Source: JAUWOY01 sp034431315 (GTDB taxonomy: Bacteria > Chloroflexota > Anaerolineae > VGOG01). From it: a stretch of DNA of 60,287 nucleotides. Below, piece after piece: positions 51,248 through 58,508 of this stretch (the first letter of the stretch is position 1; each line of letters opens with the position of its first letter). The position numbers and the translations under genes were made by a program. The notes beneath the pieces are model-generated. The model saw only the letters and a list, made by a program, of their open reading frames with translations. It was not told the origin of the DNA and ran no database searches. Where the stretch lies: the NCBI GenBank assembly GCA_034431315.1, contig DAOUDK010000038.1, positions 1 to 60,287 of the forward strand, written 5' to 3'.

Positions 51248-53065
51248 ATGCGAACAGACGGATCAGCAAGACTAAAGCTAGAGCGCGTATTGCGGCTCGA
51301 CTTCGCCTTGCGCCTGGTTTGGCAAAGCGCGCCAGGCTGGACAATAGCCAGCCTGGCGCTTCTGATTGTGCAAGGCGCGCTGCCGCTGGCGTCGCTCTAT
51401 CTCATGAAGCTGACGGTGGACGCGGTAACAGCCGCCCTGGAGGCTCCCGACAAAGGGGCCGCCTTCGAGCAGGTGGCGCTGCTCATCGGCATCACGGGCG
51501 GGGTGGCCCTGGTCAGTGCAGTGGCCCGCTCGATAGCGGGGCTGGTTAGCGAAGCGCAGGGCCAGGTGGTCACCGATCACATGAGCGATCTTCTCCACGC
51601 CAAGTCCATTGAGATAGACCTGGAGTATTACGAGAGCGCGCAGTACTACGACAAGCTCCACCGCGCCCAGCGGGAAGCCCCCTACCGGCCCATCCGCATC
51701 GTGAATGGCCTGGTGCAGGTCGCTCAGAGCGGAATCTCCCTGCTGGCGATGGCCGGCCTGCTGTTCTCGTTCCATTGGGGCATCGCCGCCATCCTGTTCG
51801 TCGCGGCCGCTCCCGGGCTCTTCGTCCGCCTGAGATATGCTGGCCAGACGTATCGCTGGCAACGCCGAAGTACCCCCGCCGAGCGGCAAGCCTGGTATTT
51901 TCACTGGATGCTCACCGGGGACGTGCACGCCAAGGAAATCCGGCAATTTGGCTTGGGACCTTTATTCAGGCGACGTTTTCGCGACCTGCGCCAGCAGCTC
52001 CGCCGGGAGAAAATCGAAATCGCCACCAGGCGTTCTGTGGCGGAGCTGGTGAGCCAGGCTAGCGCCACCATCGCGGTATTCGGCTCGTACGCCTTCATCG
52101 CCTACCGGACGGTGCAAGGCGCCATCACCCTGGGCGATCTGGTCATGTACTACCAGGCATTTCAGCGCGGGCAGGGATTTCTGCGGGAGATGTTGGGCGG
52201 CCTGGCCGGCCTCTACGAGGACAACCTGTTTCTCTCCAACCTCTACGAGTTCTTCGAGTTGAAACCAAAGGTCGTCGAACCGTCACGTCCCAGGCCCGTT
52301 CCCCAACCCATGCAGACCGGCATCGCTTTTGACCACGTCAGTTTTCAGTACCCCACGGGCGCCAGGGAGGTGCTGAAGGACATTAGCCTGACCATTCGGC
52401 CGGGGGAAGTGGTGGCCCTGGTGGGCGAAAACGGCTCAGGCAAGACGACTCTGATCAAGCTGCTGTGCCGGCTGTATGATCCCACCAGCGGGCTCATCAC
52501 CCTCGACGGCGTTGACCTGCGCCAGCTTGAGACGACCGCACTGCGGCGCGAGATCAGCGTCATCTTCCAGGACTATGCCCAGTACCATCTGACGGCGCGG
52601 GAGAACATCTGGTTTGGGAACGTTGCCCTGCCGCCCGATGAGGAACGGATAGCGGCGGCGGCGCGCCATGCCGGCGCTGACGAGGTCATAGCGGGGTTGC
52701 CCCAGGGCTACGAGACGATTTTGGGCAAGTGGTTTGAGAACGGGGAGGAGCTCAGCGTGGGCGAGTGGCAGAAGGTGGCCCTGGCCCGGGCGTTTCTACG
52801 CGACGCCCAGATCATCGTGCTCGACGAGCCGACCAGCGCTCTGGACGCCCAGGCCGAGTACGAGGTCTTCAAGAGGTTCCGCCAACTGGCCGCAGGCCGT
52901 ACCGCCATCCTCATCAGCCATCGCTTCTCGACCGTCAGGATGGCCGACCGCATCTTCGTGTTAGAGGATGGAAGGATCATCGAAAGCGGCGCCCACGACG
53001 AGCTGGTTCGCCTGGGCGGAACGTACGCGCGTTTGTTCGAGACACAGGCCCAGTATTATAGGTGA
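51248..53065 (+). CDS. Fused ABC exporter (membrane plus ATPase domains)
   Basis: 605 residues. Residues about 25-310 form the six-helix exporter membrane domain. The ATPase has Walker A GENGSGKTT, Q-loop in ISVIFQDYAQYHLTARENI, Walker B IIVLDEPTSALD and H-loop LISHRF. The signature reads LSVGEWQKVALARAFL instead of LSGGQ, as in a subgroup of lantibiotic/peptide and microcin-like exporters. ATG 51248 lies after GAGAGGAAA. Works as a homodimer, or with a partner not in the window. Substrate unknown. It is transcribed from its own regulated promoter. Confidence 0.88.
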   Translation: MRTDGSARLKLERVLRLDFALRLVWQSAPGWTIASLALLIVQGALPLASLYLMKLTVDAVTAALEAPDKGAAFEQVALLIGITGGVALVSAVARSIAGLVSEAQGQVVTDHMSDLLHAKSIEIDLEYYESAQYYDKLHRAQREAPYRPIRIVNGLVQVAQSGISLLAMAGLLFSFHWGIAAILFVAAAPGLFVRLRYAGQTYRWQRRSTPAERQAWYFHWMLTGDVHAKEIRQFGLGPLFRRRFRDLRQQLRREKIEIATRRSVAELVSQASATIAVFGSYAFIAYRTVQGAITLGDLVMYYQAFQRGQGFLREMLGGLAGLYEDNLFLSNLYEFFELKPKVVEPSRPRPVPQPMQTGIAFDHVSFQYPTGAREVLKDISLTIRPGEVVALVGENGSGKTTLIKLLCRLYDPTSGLITLDGVDLRQLETTALRREISVIFQDYAQYHLTARENIWFGNVALPPDEERIAAAARHAGADEVIAGLPQGYETILGKWFENGEELSVGEWQKVALARAFLRDAQIIVLDEPTSALDAQAEYEVFKRFRQLAAGRTAILISHRFSTVRMADRIFVLEDGRIIESGAHDELVRLGGTYARLFETQAQYYR

Positions 53066-53205
53066 AGGCTTTGTCACTGTCTCGAGACATTGAGACAACA
53101 GGTGGCGTCAGGCACGAGGAGTTCTGGAAATCGTTTGACACGGCTGAATAGCAAGGTCATTCAGCGTTCTACGGACGTACTGGCTCGTGCTGAGGAGGAA
53201 TAACG

Positions 53206-53409
53206 ATGGAGACGGAGAGAAAAGTGTCACCCTTCCGACCGATGGATGAATTCTGGAACGAACGGATGAAGGATCCGGAGTTCGTGGCCGCCCTGCAAGA
53301 GATGGAACCGGAGTTCCAAGCAGCACGGGAGGTGCTACGCCTGCGCCTGGCGCAAGGGCTGACCCAGAAAGAGTTGGTCGGCGGCCCCCCGCTTTCAATC
53401 CGCTATTGA
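53206..53409 (+). CDS. Truncated HigA/XRE-type antitoxin
   Basis: 67 residues. RPMDEFWNERMKDPEFVAAL and FQAAREVLRLRLAQGLTQKE match the front of XRE antitoxins that pair with RelE-like toxins; the protein stops after the first helix-turn-helix helix (ELVGGPPLSIRY). GAGGAGGAATAACG is an excellent RBS. No toxin gene is beside it. Its 3' end overlaps the consensus promoter at 53406. Probably a decayed module. Confidence 0.7.
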   Translation: METERKVSPFRPMDEFWNERMKDPEFVAALQEMEPEFQAAREVLRLRLAQGLTQKELVGGPPLSIRY

Positions 53410-53434
53410 CAGTAGCCCGGTTTTTTGGTATAAT
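53406..53434 (+). promoter_or_regulatory. Perfect consensus sigma-70 promoter of the envelope operon
   Basis: TTGACA (53406-53411), 17-base spacer ending TTTTTTGG, and TATAAT (53429-53434). One of only two perfect consensus promoters I found. It starts the operon through 57823. Confidence 0.87.
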
Positions 53435-53572
53435 GTAGTTAGCTTGAGGGAATAGCACCCACATTACAACGCAATCAACATAGCTCAACGACATCCCCCG
53501 CAAGCTGTAATTTGAGGTTTAGCCACCGGGCACTATCTGCTTTTGACGAAGGCGCAAAAGGGGGTGACATTT
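53435..53572 (+). promoter_or_regulatory. Structured 5' leader of unknown class
   Basis: About 130 bases between the promoter and the first short ORF. TTAGCTTG near 53439 can pair with CAAGCTGTAA near 53503, and CTTTTG...CAAAAG forms a hairpin directly before the GGGGGTGA ribosome-binding site (53559). It matches no riboswitch class I know. A leader RNA controlling translation is possible. Confidence 0.45.
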
Positions 53573-53617
53573 ATGGGCATAAATTGGCCGATTACTCCTA
53601 GCCAAAGAACACGGTGA
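53573..53617 (+). CDS. 14-residue leader ORF
   Basis: MGINWPITPSQRTR then TGA, with a strong GGGGGTGA 6 bases before the ATG. Its stop overlaps the GTG start of the TM-TPR gene (GTGA), so translating it would feed ribosomes into the next gene. It could be a regulatory leader peptide; that is inferred from position only. Confidence 0.5.
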   Translation: MGINWPITPSQRTR

Positions 53618-54465
53618 AGGGGTGGTCGGCTTTTGTTTTCCGGTTTCGTTGGGGTTTTTCCCGTTTGAGGAGTAAACCTGTGCGCTACATACTTATGCTC
53701 TATGTAAGGGTTTTTGTAGGCCTGCTAGCTGGGGGTGTGGCCTGGTGGCTCATACGCCACCTTCCTGTTAGCGAGTCCACCGCCGACAATGTGGTACCAG
53801 TTGTGACAATAGCTGTTTGGATCGCGCTGGCACATCGGGGCAAGGAGAGAAGAGCTTGTGTAGCCCTACTAGCCGGGGGTGTGGCCTTGTGGCTCATGGA
53901 CTACTTTCATATTGGCGGTTCCATCGCTGCCATAGTGGCAACAGTTGTCGCCGCGGCTGCTTGGATCGCACTGACGTATCGGGGTAAGGTGAAGGTGAAG
54001 CAAGAGGGGACAGCTTCCCTGCACTACAGCCTAATCGGCGATCGCTTTAAGCAGGGACTGGCCTACCTCGACAACGGCAAATACAAGCGAGCCATGGCTT
54101 TCTTCAACCGGGCCATCGAGAGCGAACCCGAGTGTGCCGACGCCTACTTTGGCCGGGGGCTGGTCTACCATCAAGTGGAGCAATACCAAGAGGCCATAGC
54201 CGACCTCGACAGGGCTATCGAAATTGATCCTGACCATCCCTACGCCCACTTTCAGCGGGGTTTTGTCTACCACCAACTGGAGCAGTACGAGCAGGCGGTA
54301 GCGGACTTCACCAGAGCCATCGAGATCAGGCCCGACGAGTGGGCCCTCATGTTGAGGGCCGCCGCCTACAATTACCTGAGCCAAGCAGAACTGGCCCAGG
54401 CCGACTACGATCGGGTACCTGAATTCGCCCCTCGAGTACAAGTAAAGGTGATATGTGATGAGTAA
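53614..54465 (+). CDS. Membrane-anchored TPR protein
   Basis: 283 residues. Three or four TM segments in the first ~125 residues, including a repeated pair (LLAGGVAWWLIRHL and LLAGGVALWLMDYF; VTIAVWIALAHRGK and VAAAAWIALTYRGK), which shows an internal duplication. Residues about 145-270 contain three tetratricopeptide repeats (AYFGRGLVYHQVEQYQEAIA; AHFQRGFVYHQLEQYEQAVA). The TPRs face the cytoplasm if the amino end does. GTG start, coupled to the leader ORF. First main gene of the operon; likely a scaffold. Confidence 0.8.
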   Translation: MKGWSAFVFRFRWGFSRLRSKPVRYILMLYVRVFVGLLAGGVAWWLIRHLPVSESTADNVVPVVTIAVWIALAHRGKERRACVALLAGGVALWLMDYFHIGGSIAAIVATVVAAAAWIALTYRGKVKVKQEGTASLHYSLIGDRFKQGLAYLDNGKYKRAMAFFNRAIESEPECADAYFGRGLVYHQVEQYQEAIADLDRAIEIDPDHPYAHFQRGFVYHQLEQYEQAVADFTRAIEIRPDEWALMLRAAAYNYLSQAELAQADYDRVPEFAPRVQVKVICDE

Positions 54466-54634
54466 GATGAATATGCAGAAACTAGAAGCAGTCGGTGCAG
54501 CCCTGCTGGCCGCTCTGGTGGGCTGTGGGATCATGCTCATGCTCCCTGGCATCAGCGATTCTACCGCCGCCGCGGTGGGGGCGGCCGCGGCCATGGCGGG
54601 CTGGAAGACGGTTATGTATCACGGCAAAGCGTAG
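54458..54634 (+). CDS. 58-residue two-helix membrane peptide
   Basis: MSKMNMQKLEAVGAALLAAL, then VGCGIMLMLPGISDS and TAAAVGAAAAMAGWK, end MYHGKA. Two hydrophobic segments joined by a Gly-Ile-Ser-Asp turn, small residues throughout. AGGTGAT lies 6 bases before ATG 54458, and the frame overlaps the TPR gene by 8 bases. No family is recognised; the shape recalls small holin- or pilin-like peptides, a weak resemblance only. Confidence 0.7.
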   Translation: MSKMNMQKLEAVGAALLAALVGCGIMLMLPGISDSTAAAVGAAAAMAGWKTVMYHGKA

Positions 54635-54657
54635 CTGGCTCAGGCGTGAGCCAGCTA
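54632..54657 (+). promoter_or_regulatory. Intercistronic hairpin overlapping a stop codon
   Basis: TAGCTGGCTCA (54632-54642, beginning with the stop of the 58-aa gene) pairs perfectly with TGAGCCAGCTA (54647-54657). No T-run follows, so it is not a terminator; it may stabilise or couple the mRNA. A related sequence lies at 56097-56122, before the lipoprotein gene. Confidence 0.6.
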
Positions 54658-54682
54658 TGTTAGACCTGAATGGAGGTGCGAA

Positions 54683-55936
54683 ATGGCACAGCAACGTCAG
54701 ACTCAATCGGACGATTCCTGGGGATGGATTATTCTACTTGTAATCGTGGGAGTCATCCTATGGTGGTATTGCGCAACTTACGGATGCTTCGGCATTGTCG
54801 CTCCGCCGCCCACACCGACTCCGCCACCCACTTCCACTAACACACCGGTCCCTACTAGGACACCATCCCCTACCGCTACGCGCCCCCCGAGTGGTGAACG
54901 GCCGCTGAGTGCCTATCCCTATTTGGAACTGATCCTGGATACTTCAGGCAGCATGGGTCGCGAAACATTCCGAGACTCGGGCCGCACCAAGATGGAGGCA
55001 GCCAAGGATCGTCTCAGTGAACATTTGCGTCGCCAGCCTCAAAAGATCAATCGCGGTTTACGTATCTTTGGTCGGCCTGGCCGTCCAGCCTGCAACACCG
55101 AGTTGCTGGTGCCTATCGAGCTCGACAACGCCAGCGAGATCGCTGAGGCGATGCAGGATTTGGAGCCGGAGGGATGGACTCCATTGGCCGAGGCGATCCG
55201 GGAGGCCGGTGATGACTTCAGTTCTCTGAAAGAAGGCGCCATGCGCACCATCTGGGTTATCAGCGACGGCAAACAGGAGGGTTGCGAGGCTCTGAATCCG
55301 TGCGACGTGGTTAGAGAGCTGAAAGACCTAGGCATCCGCTTCGTCATGGATGTCATTGGTCTGGATGTGGATGAGGTGACGGAAGAGCAATTGCGGTGCA
55401 TTGCTTGGGAAGGCGACGGCATCTACATTCCTGTGCGCAGTGAGGATGAACTAGACGATGCCCTGTACCGGGTCTTCGAGCACATGGACCAGATTCCCCC
55501 CGCCACGGAGTCGTACAGTAGCGACTCCCTGGGCTTCTCGGTCTTCTACCCTGAGGGATGGGAGGTCAGGGAAGGGGATGACAAGGTTCAGTTTGCCAAG
55601 CCTCACGGTGACATGGAGATCACGGTCCGAGTCCGAGGGGCGGAAGGGGATGTCGCTTCTGAGTTGTCCCAGCGCCTAGATGAGTTAAGTGTGGAGTACC
55701 CCGATCTGAATCACCGCAGCTACCCTGTATCAGGGTTCATCCCTTGGGAATGGGATGTGAAAGCTGCCGATGCATACTTCACTCGACACAACATCCCGCA
55801 CCGTGCGCTGATAGTAGCTATCATCCCTGACTCCAAGGTCTATTCTATCGAGATCAGTGGAAACGAGCGGACTGTTAGACTCTTTCTGGAAAGCGCTACC
55901 TTCCTGCAAATGATCAGCTCAATCCAGGTTTGGTAG
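54683..55936 (+). CDS. TM-anchored VWA-domain protein
   Basis: 417 residues. One TM segment (WIILLVIVGVILWWYCATYG), a Pro/Thr stalk, then a VWA domain with MIDAS metal site LILDTSGSMGRE (D-x-S-x-S) and the later Thr/Asp sites (GWTPLAEAI, WVISDGKQEGC). Residues about 280-417 form a second globular part (SYSSDSLGFSVFYPEGWEVR). The protein should sit outside the membrane and bind a ligand or partner through metal. RBS GGAGGTGCGAA. Part of the promoter-53406 operon. Confidence 0.87.
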   Translation: MAQQRQTQSDDSWGWIILLVIVGVILWWYCATYGCFGIVAPPPTPTPPPTSTNTPVPTRTPSPTATRPPSGERPLSAYPYLELILDTSGSMGRETFRDSGRTKMEAAKDRLSEHLRRQPQKINRGLRIFGRPGRPACNTELLVPIELDNASEIAEAMQDLEPEGWTPLAEAIREAGDDFSSLKEGAMRTIWVISDGKQEGCEALNPCDVVRELKDLGIRFVMDVIGLDVDEVTEEQLRCIAWEGDGIYIPVRSEDELDDALYRVFEHMDQIPPATESYSSDSLGFSVFYPEGWEVREGDDKVQFAKPHGDMEITVRVRGAEGDVASELSQRLDELSVEYPDLNHRSYPVSGFIPWEWDVKAADAYFTRHNIPHRALIVAIIPDSKVYSIEISGNERTVRLFLESATFLQMISSIQVW

Positions 55937-56227
55937 TGAGGACAGAGCGGCTAAGGCCATGAGATCGACAGGGGTGTTTGGACTAAGCATGGGGACTCAG
56001 TGCCTACGCATGATCCATGGACATAGCTGTGCGTGAAGGCTTTCGGTGCTGCCGTCATGTCCATAGTAGGCTAGCCCATGCCCATGCACCACTAGCGTAG
56101 CTGGCTCAAGCTTGAGCTGGCCAAGTTTGACCTGAGCAAAAGAGGGGAGGGACAATGAATTTGAGTGCCAACATGTAAGGGAGAAACTATCTGAAATCAG
56201 TCTGTTGCACAAGAAAGGAGTTGTGAG
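55937..56227 (+). other. Gap with a decayed copy of the 58-aa gene end
   Basis: No gene over 300 bases fits. Bases 56094-56140 closely copy 54629-54675 (end of the small gene, its hairpin and the following GACCTGA), with base changes in the stem. ATGGACAT near 56018 and ATGTCCAT near 56057 can pair. A 7-codon ORF (56155) with GGGAGGG before it is probably meaningless. So the block between the VWA and lipoprotein genes arose by duplication and decay. Confidence 0.6.
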
Positions 56228-57823
56228 ATGAAAAGAATCATCTCTTTAACGCTAGTCCTCTCGCTGTTGACTGGAGTCGCAAGTGGGTGTCAGCCCGCCG
56301 CCCAGCCCACCGCAACTCCTCCTCATGCTGTAGAAAAACCCCCAGAGCCCGACGAAGCAGAAGAATGGGAGGTTTCAGGGCCGGAGGAAGAGGTAGGAGC
56401 CAGGAAGATAGAACCCATGGAAGAGGGGGAACCCTGGACAGAGGTAGTCACTGAGGAGATAGAACCTCCGGAGTCGGAACCCCTCGAACCGCACCCTGCG
56501 GTTTTGGAAGCGAGTCCTTACGCTGTTAAACTTGATCTAAGGGACCCCGGCAGCTTCGTGGCGCTGATCTTCGACGATGAGCAGCCTGAGGAATGGTTCC
56601 TCTATGACGCTGAGTTGGAGGCGGCTGGCGCTACGGACTACGCCAGTGAGACGTTTATCTACGACTACCAAGAAGAACTGGCCATGTACCTGCAGGCCAG
56701 ACTTGATGAGCTTGGCGGATTGCCTTGGCCTGACGAGCCCATGGCCGTCGTGGTCATCTCTCTGCAATACCCGAATTGGATCCGCATTGACGGACTGACA
56801 CAGGCAGGTGAAGCGCGAGAGCTTGAACTGCGGGCTGACTTCCCCCAACCGACAGCGTTTGGGATGGAGTGGACCTTGGTCCAAGCGCATTTTGGCTTCA
56901 CGGCCGATACCGTCACAGACTCCGGAATCACACCCAAGTTCGCCATCTTCAGTGGCTCTTACGATCCGCCTCCTCCCGATGAACTCCCCTACCCGGCTCC
57001 TCTTTTTGAGAGCGATGTTGAGACAGTGCGGCTGCGTTTAGAGCTGCCTTATCGACCTATAGAGCAGGCCAGTGGGGCGCATCTGCTGGCCTCTCCCCTG
57101 CCTGCGGTAGTAACCGTCCCTTTGGTGATCACAGTGGTGAAGGGAGTGATCTATGCCGGTGGTGCCCTGGTCACCATAGTTACCATCGTTAGTTGGAGTA
57201 GAGACAAAACTGTGCCACAGTTCGACGAGATCGAGTGGGCAGGCTGGTCACGCCAAAGGAAACGGCTCTTCGTGAAAGCAACCGATAATAAGAGCATGGG
57301 GTCTATCAAGTTCGACTTTCGTGCTGGGGGAGACTCCATCACAATCACCCGGGCCAACGCGACAACTGTAAGACATCATGGAAATGGACATGGCGGCAGT
57401 GGGGAGAGGTACATCTGGTACAAGTTTTATATAGATGCTGTCCCTAAGGGTGCCCCGATTAATCTAACCGTGACGGATAGCGCAGGGAATCAGATAAGGG
57501 TCATCCTCACCACGCCGGATCTAATTCCCCCGACTTTCACCGAATGGAAACTGCCATATAAAGAAGACGGCAAGACTTATCTGAAGGTGTTTGCCAAGGA
57601 CGAAACCGCGATGAAGCAGATCATTATCACCTACGCAGATGGGAATCCACAGGTAATAAAGGAAGGTTCCACTAAAGGCGTCGAGGACGAGGATGGCAGC
57701 AAAGAAGGCATGGAGATAAAGACCGAAATAACTACCAAGACGAAGGTAGGGGAAAAGATCGTGGTGGTCGCTCAAGATACGAGCAATAATATCGGCAAGA
57801 TAACCCTCACCCGCACAAAGTAG
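56228..57823 (+). CDS. Large lipoprotein with beta-sandwich domains
   Basis: 531 residues. Lipoprotein-type signal (MKRIISLTLVLSLLTGVASG then Cys21), acidic Pro/Glu stretch (about 30-85), an unassigned region of about 90-320 (IFDDEQPEEWFLYDAELEAA), a hydrophobic segment near 298-325 (VVTVPLVITVVKGVIYAGGA), then repeated Ig-like strands (FVKATDNKSMGSIKFDFRAG; KVFAKDETAMKQIIITYADG). A lipid-anchored surface protein, last gene of the operon. The hydrophobic segment may be a second anchor. RBS AAAGGAG 8 bases before ATG. Function unknown. Confidence 0.8.
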   Translation: MKRIISLTLVLSLLTGVASGCQPAAQPTATPPHAVEKPPEPDEAEEWEVSGPEEEVGARKIEPMEEGEPWTEVVTEEIEPPESEPLEPHPAVLEASPYAVKLDLRDPGSFVALIFDDEQPEEWFLYDAELEAAGATDYASETFIYDYQEELAMYLQARLDELGGLPWPDEPMAVVVISLQYPNWIRIDGLTQAGEARELELRADFPQPTAFGMEWTLVQAHFGFTADTVTDSGITPKFAIFSGSYDPPPPDELPYPAPLFESDVETVRLRLELPYRPIEQASGAHLLASPLPAVVTVPLVITVVKGVIYAGGALVTIVTIVSWSRDKTVPQFDEIEWAGWSRQRKRLFVKATDNKSMGSIKFDFRAGGDSITITRANATTVRHHGNGHGGSGERYIWYKFYIDAVPKGAPINLTVTDSAGNQIRVILTTPDLIPPTFTEWKLPYKEDGKTYLKVFAKDETAMKQIIITYADGNPQVIKEGSTKGVEDEDGSKEGMEIKTEITTKTKVGEKIVVVAQDTSNNIGKITLTRTK

Positions 57824-57887
57824 GCGGCTCGTTGCACCTTATCACTTTACACTCGTATCGGACGATGTCTACAAGGCTCAGTTCATA

Positions 57888-58163
57888 GTGTGTGCAACGC
57901 AAAAGAGCTCTCCTGACGTAGGGCGCACAGTGTATGAGTTGATGTCGGCTGACGTCACCCCCGATGACAAGCGCGAGCCTTATGGAGAGCTGTGCGCCGG
58001 GGCGCACGCCAATGTGCCCAATGGAGTCTATCTGAACAGGCGGTATAAGCAATCTCGCTGCGCAGGCCGCCAGGCACCTTGCGAGGCGGCAGCTAGTCTC
58101 TGCCTTCCCAGGTGCATAGGGTGCGCCCGGGATCATCGCGTCGACCTCCGTCGGTGTTACTAA
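57888..58163 (+). CDS. Hypothetical 91-residue frame, possibly a remnant
   Basis: TGCATCQKSSP-type start is weak; the interior reads YELMSADVTPDDKREPYGEL and YLNRRYKQSRCAGR. The same frame is open upstream (SDDVYKAQFIVCATQKS) without a start codon, so this may be the end of a lost gene. Cys-rich end. No family recognised and no RBS. Confidence 0.3.
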   Translation: MCATQKSSPDVGRTVYELMSADVTPDDKREPYGELCAGAHANVPNGVYLNRRYKQSRCAGRQAPCEAAASLCLPRCIGCARDHRVDLRRCY

Positions 58164-58170
58164 ACAGGCG

Positions 58171-58204
58171 CGGGCTTTTCTCAAAGCCCGTGTCTGGTGT
58201 TTTT
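58171..58204 (+). terminator. Rho-independent terminator
   Basis: CGGGCTTT (58171-58178), loop TCTC, AAAGCCCG (58183-58190), then GTGTCTGGTG and a T-run to 58204. Ends transcription after the envelope operon and the short frame. Confidence 0.7.
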
Positions 58205-58257
58205 AGGTTAGTTGCTGCCGATAAGTAGAGTGGAACTGGAGGCCGTTCGGCGTACTT

Positions 58258-58508
58258 CTAGGTTGTTGAGTACATGTTTTTGGGCAGTACGAAGGTGAAC
58301 TTGTTGCCCCTTCCCAGCTCCGACTCTACCCAAATCCTGCCCCTGTAGGTGTCCATGATGCGCTTGACGATGGATAGCCCCAGCCCCCTCCCCCGCCTCT
58401 CCACCGCCTTGGCGTTCCCGACCGATAGAACTCCTCGAAGACGTGGGAAAAGCCCTTGAGGGCGATGCCGCTGTAGGCCACCAGCACCTCGGGGTCGGTG
58501 TCTGGATC
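58258..58508 (-). pseudogene. Histidine kinase ATPase-domain remnant
   Basis: Read on the minus strand: HVFEEFYRSG, a one-base frameshift, then NAKAVERRGRGLGLSIVKRI and RIWVESELGRGNKFTFVLPK to a stop at 58258-58260. These are the G1/G2 boxes of the HATPase_c domain. The sensor, dimer and N-box parts are missing, and the hydrolase gene abuts it. Clearly a decayed two-component sensor. Confidence 0.82.

Noticed and set aside
53435..53572. Known riboswitch (preQ1, c-di-GMP, cobalamin) in the envelope-operon leader
   Set aside because: The conserved cores of these classes are absent; only a generic structured leader can be claimed.
54632..54657. Intrinsic terminator after the 58-aa gene
   Set aside because: The hairpin is perfect but has no T-run; the downstream gene has no separate promoter, so readthrough is needed.
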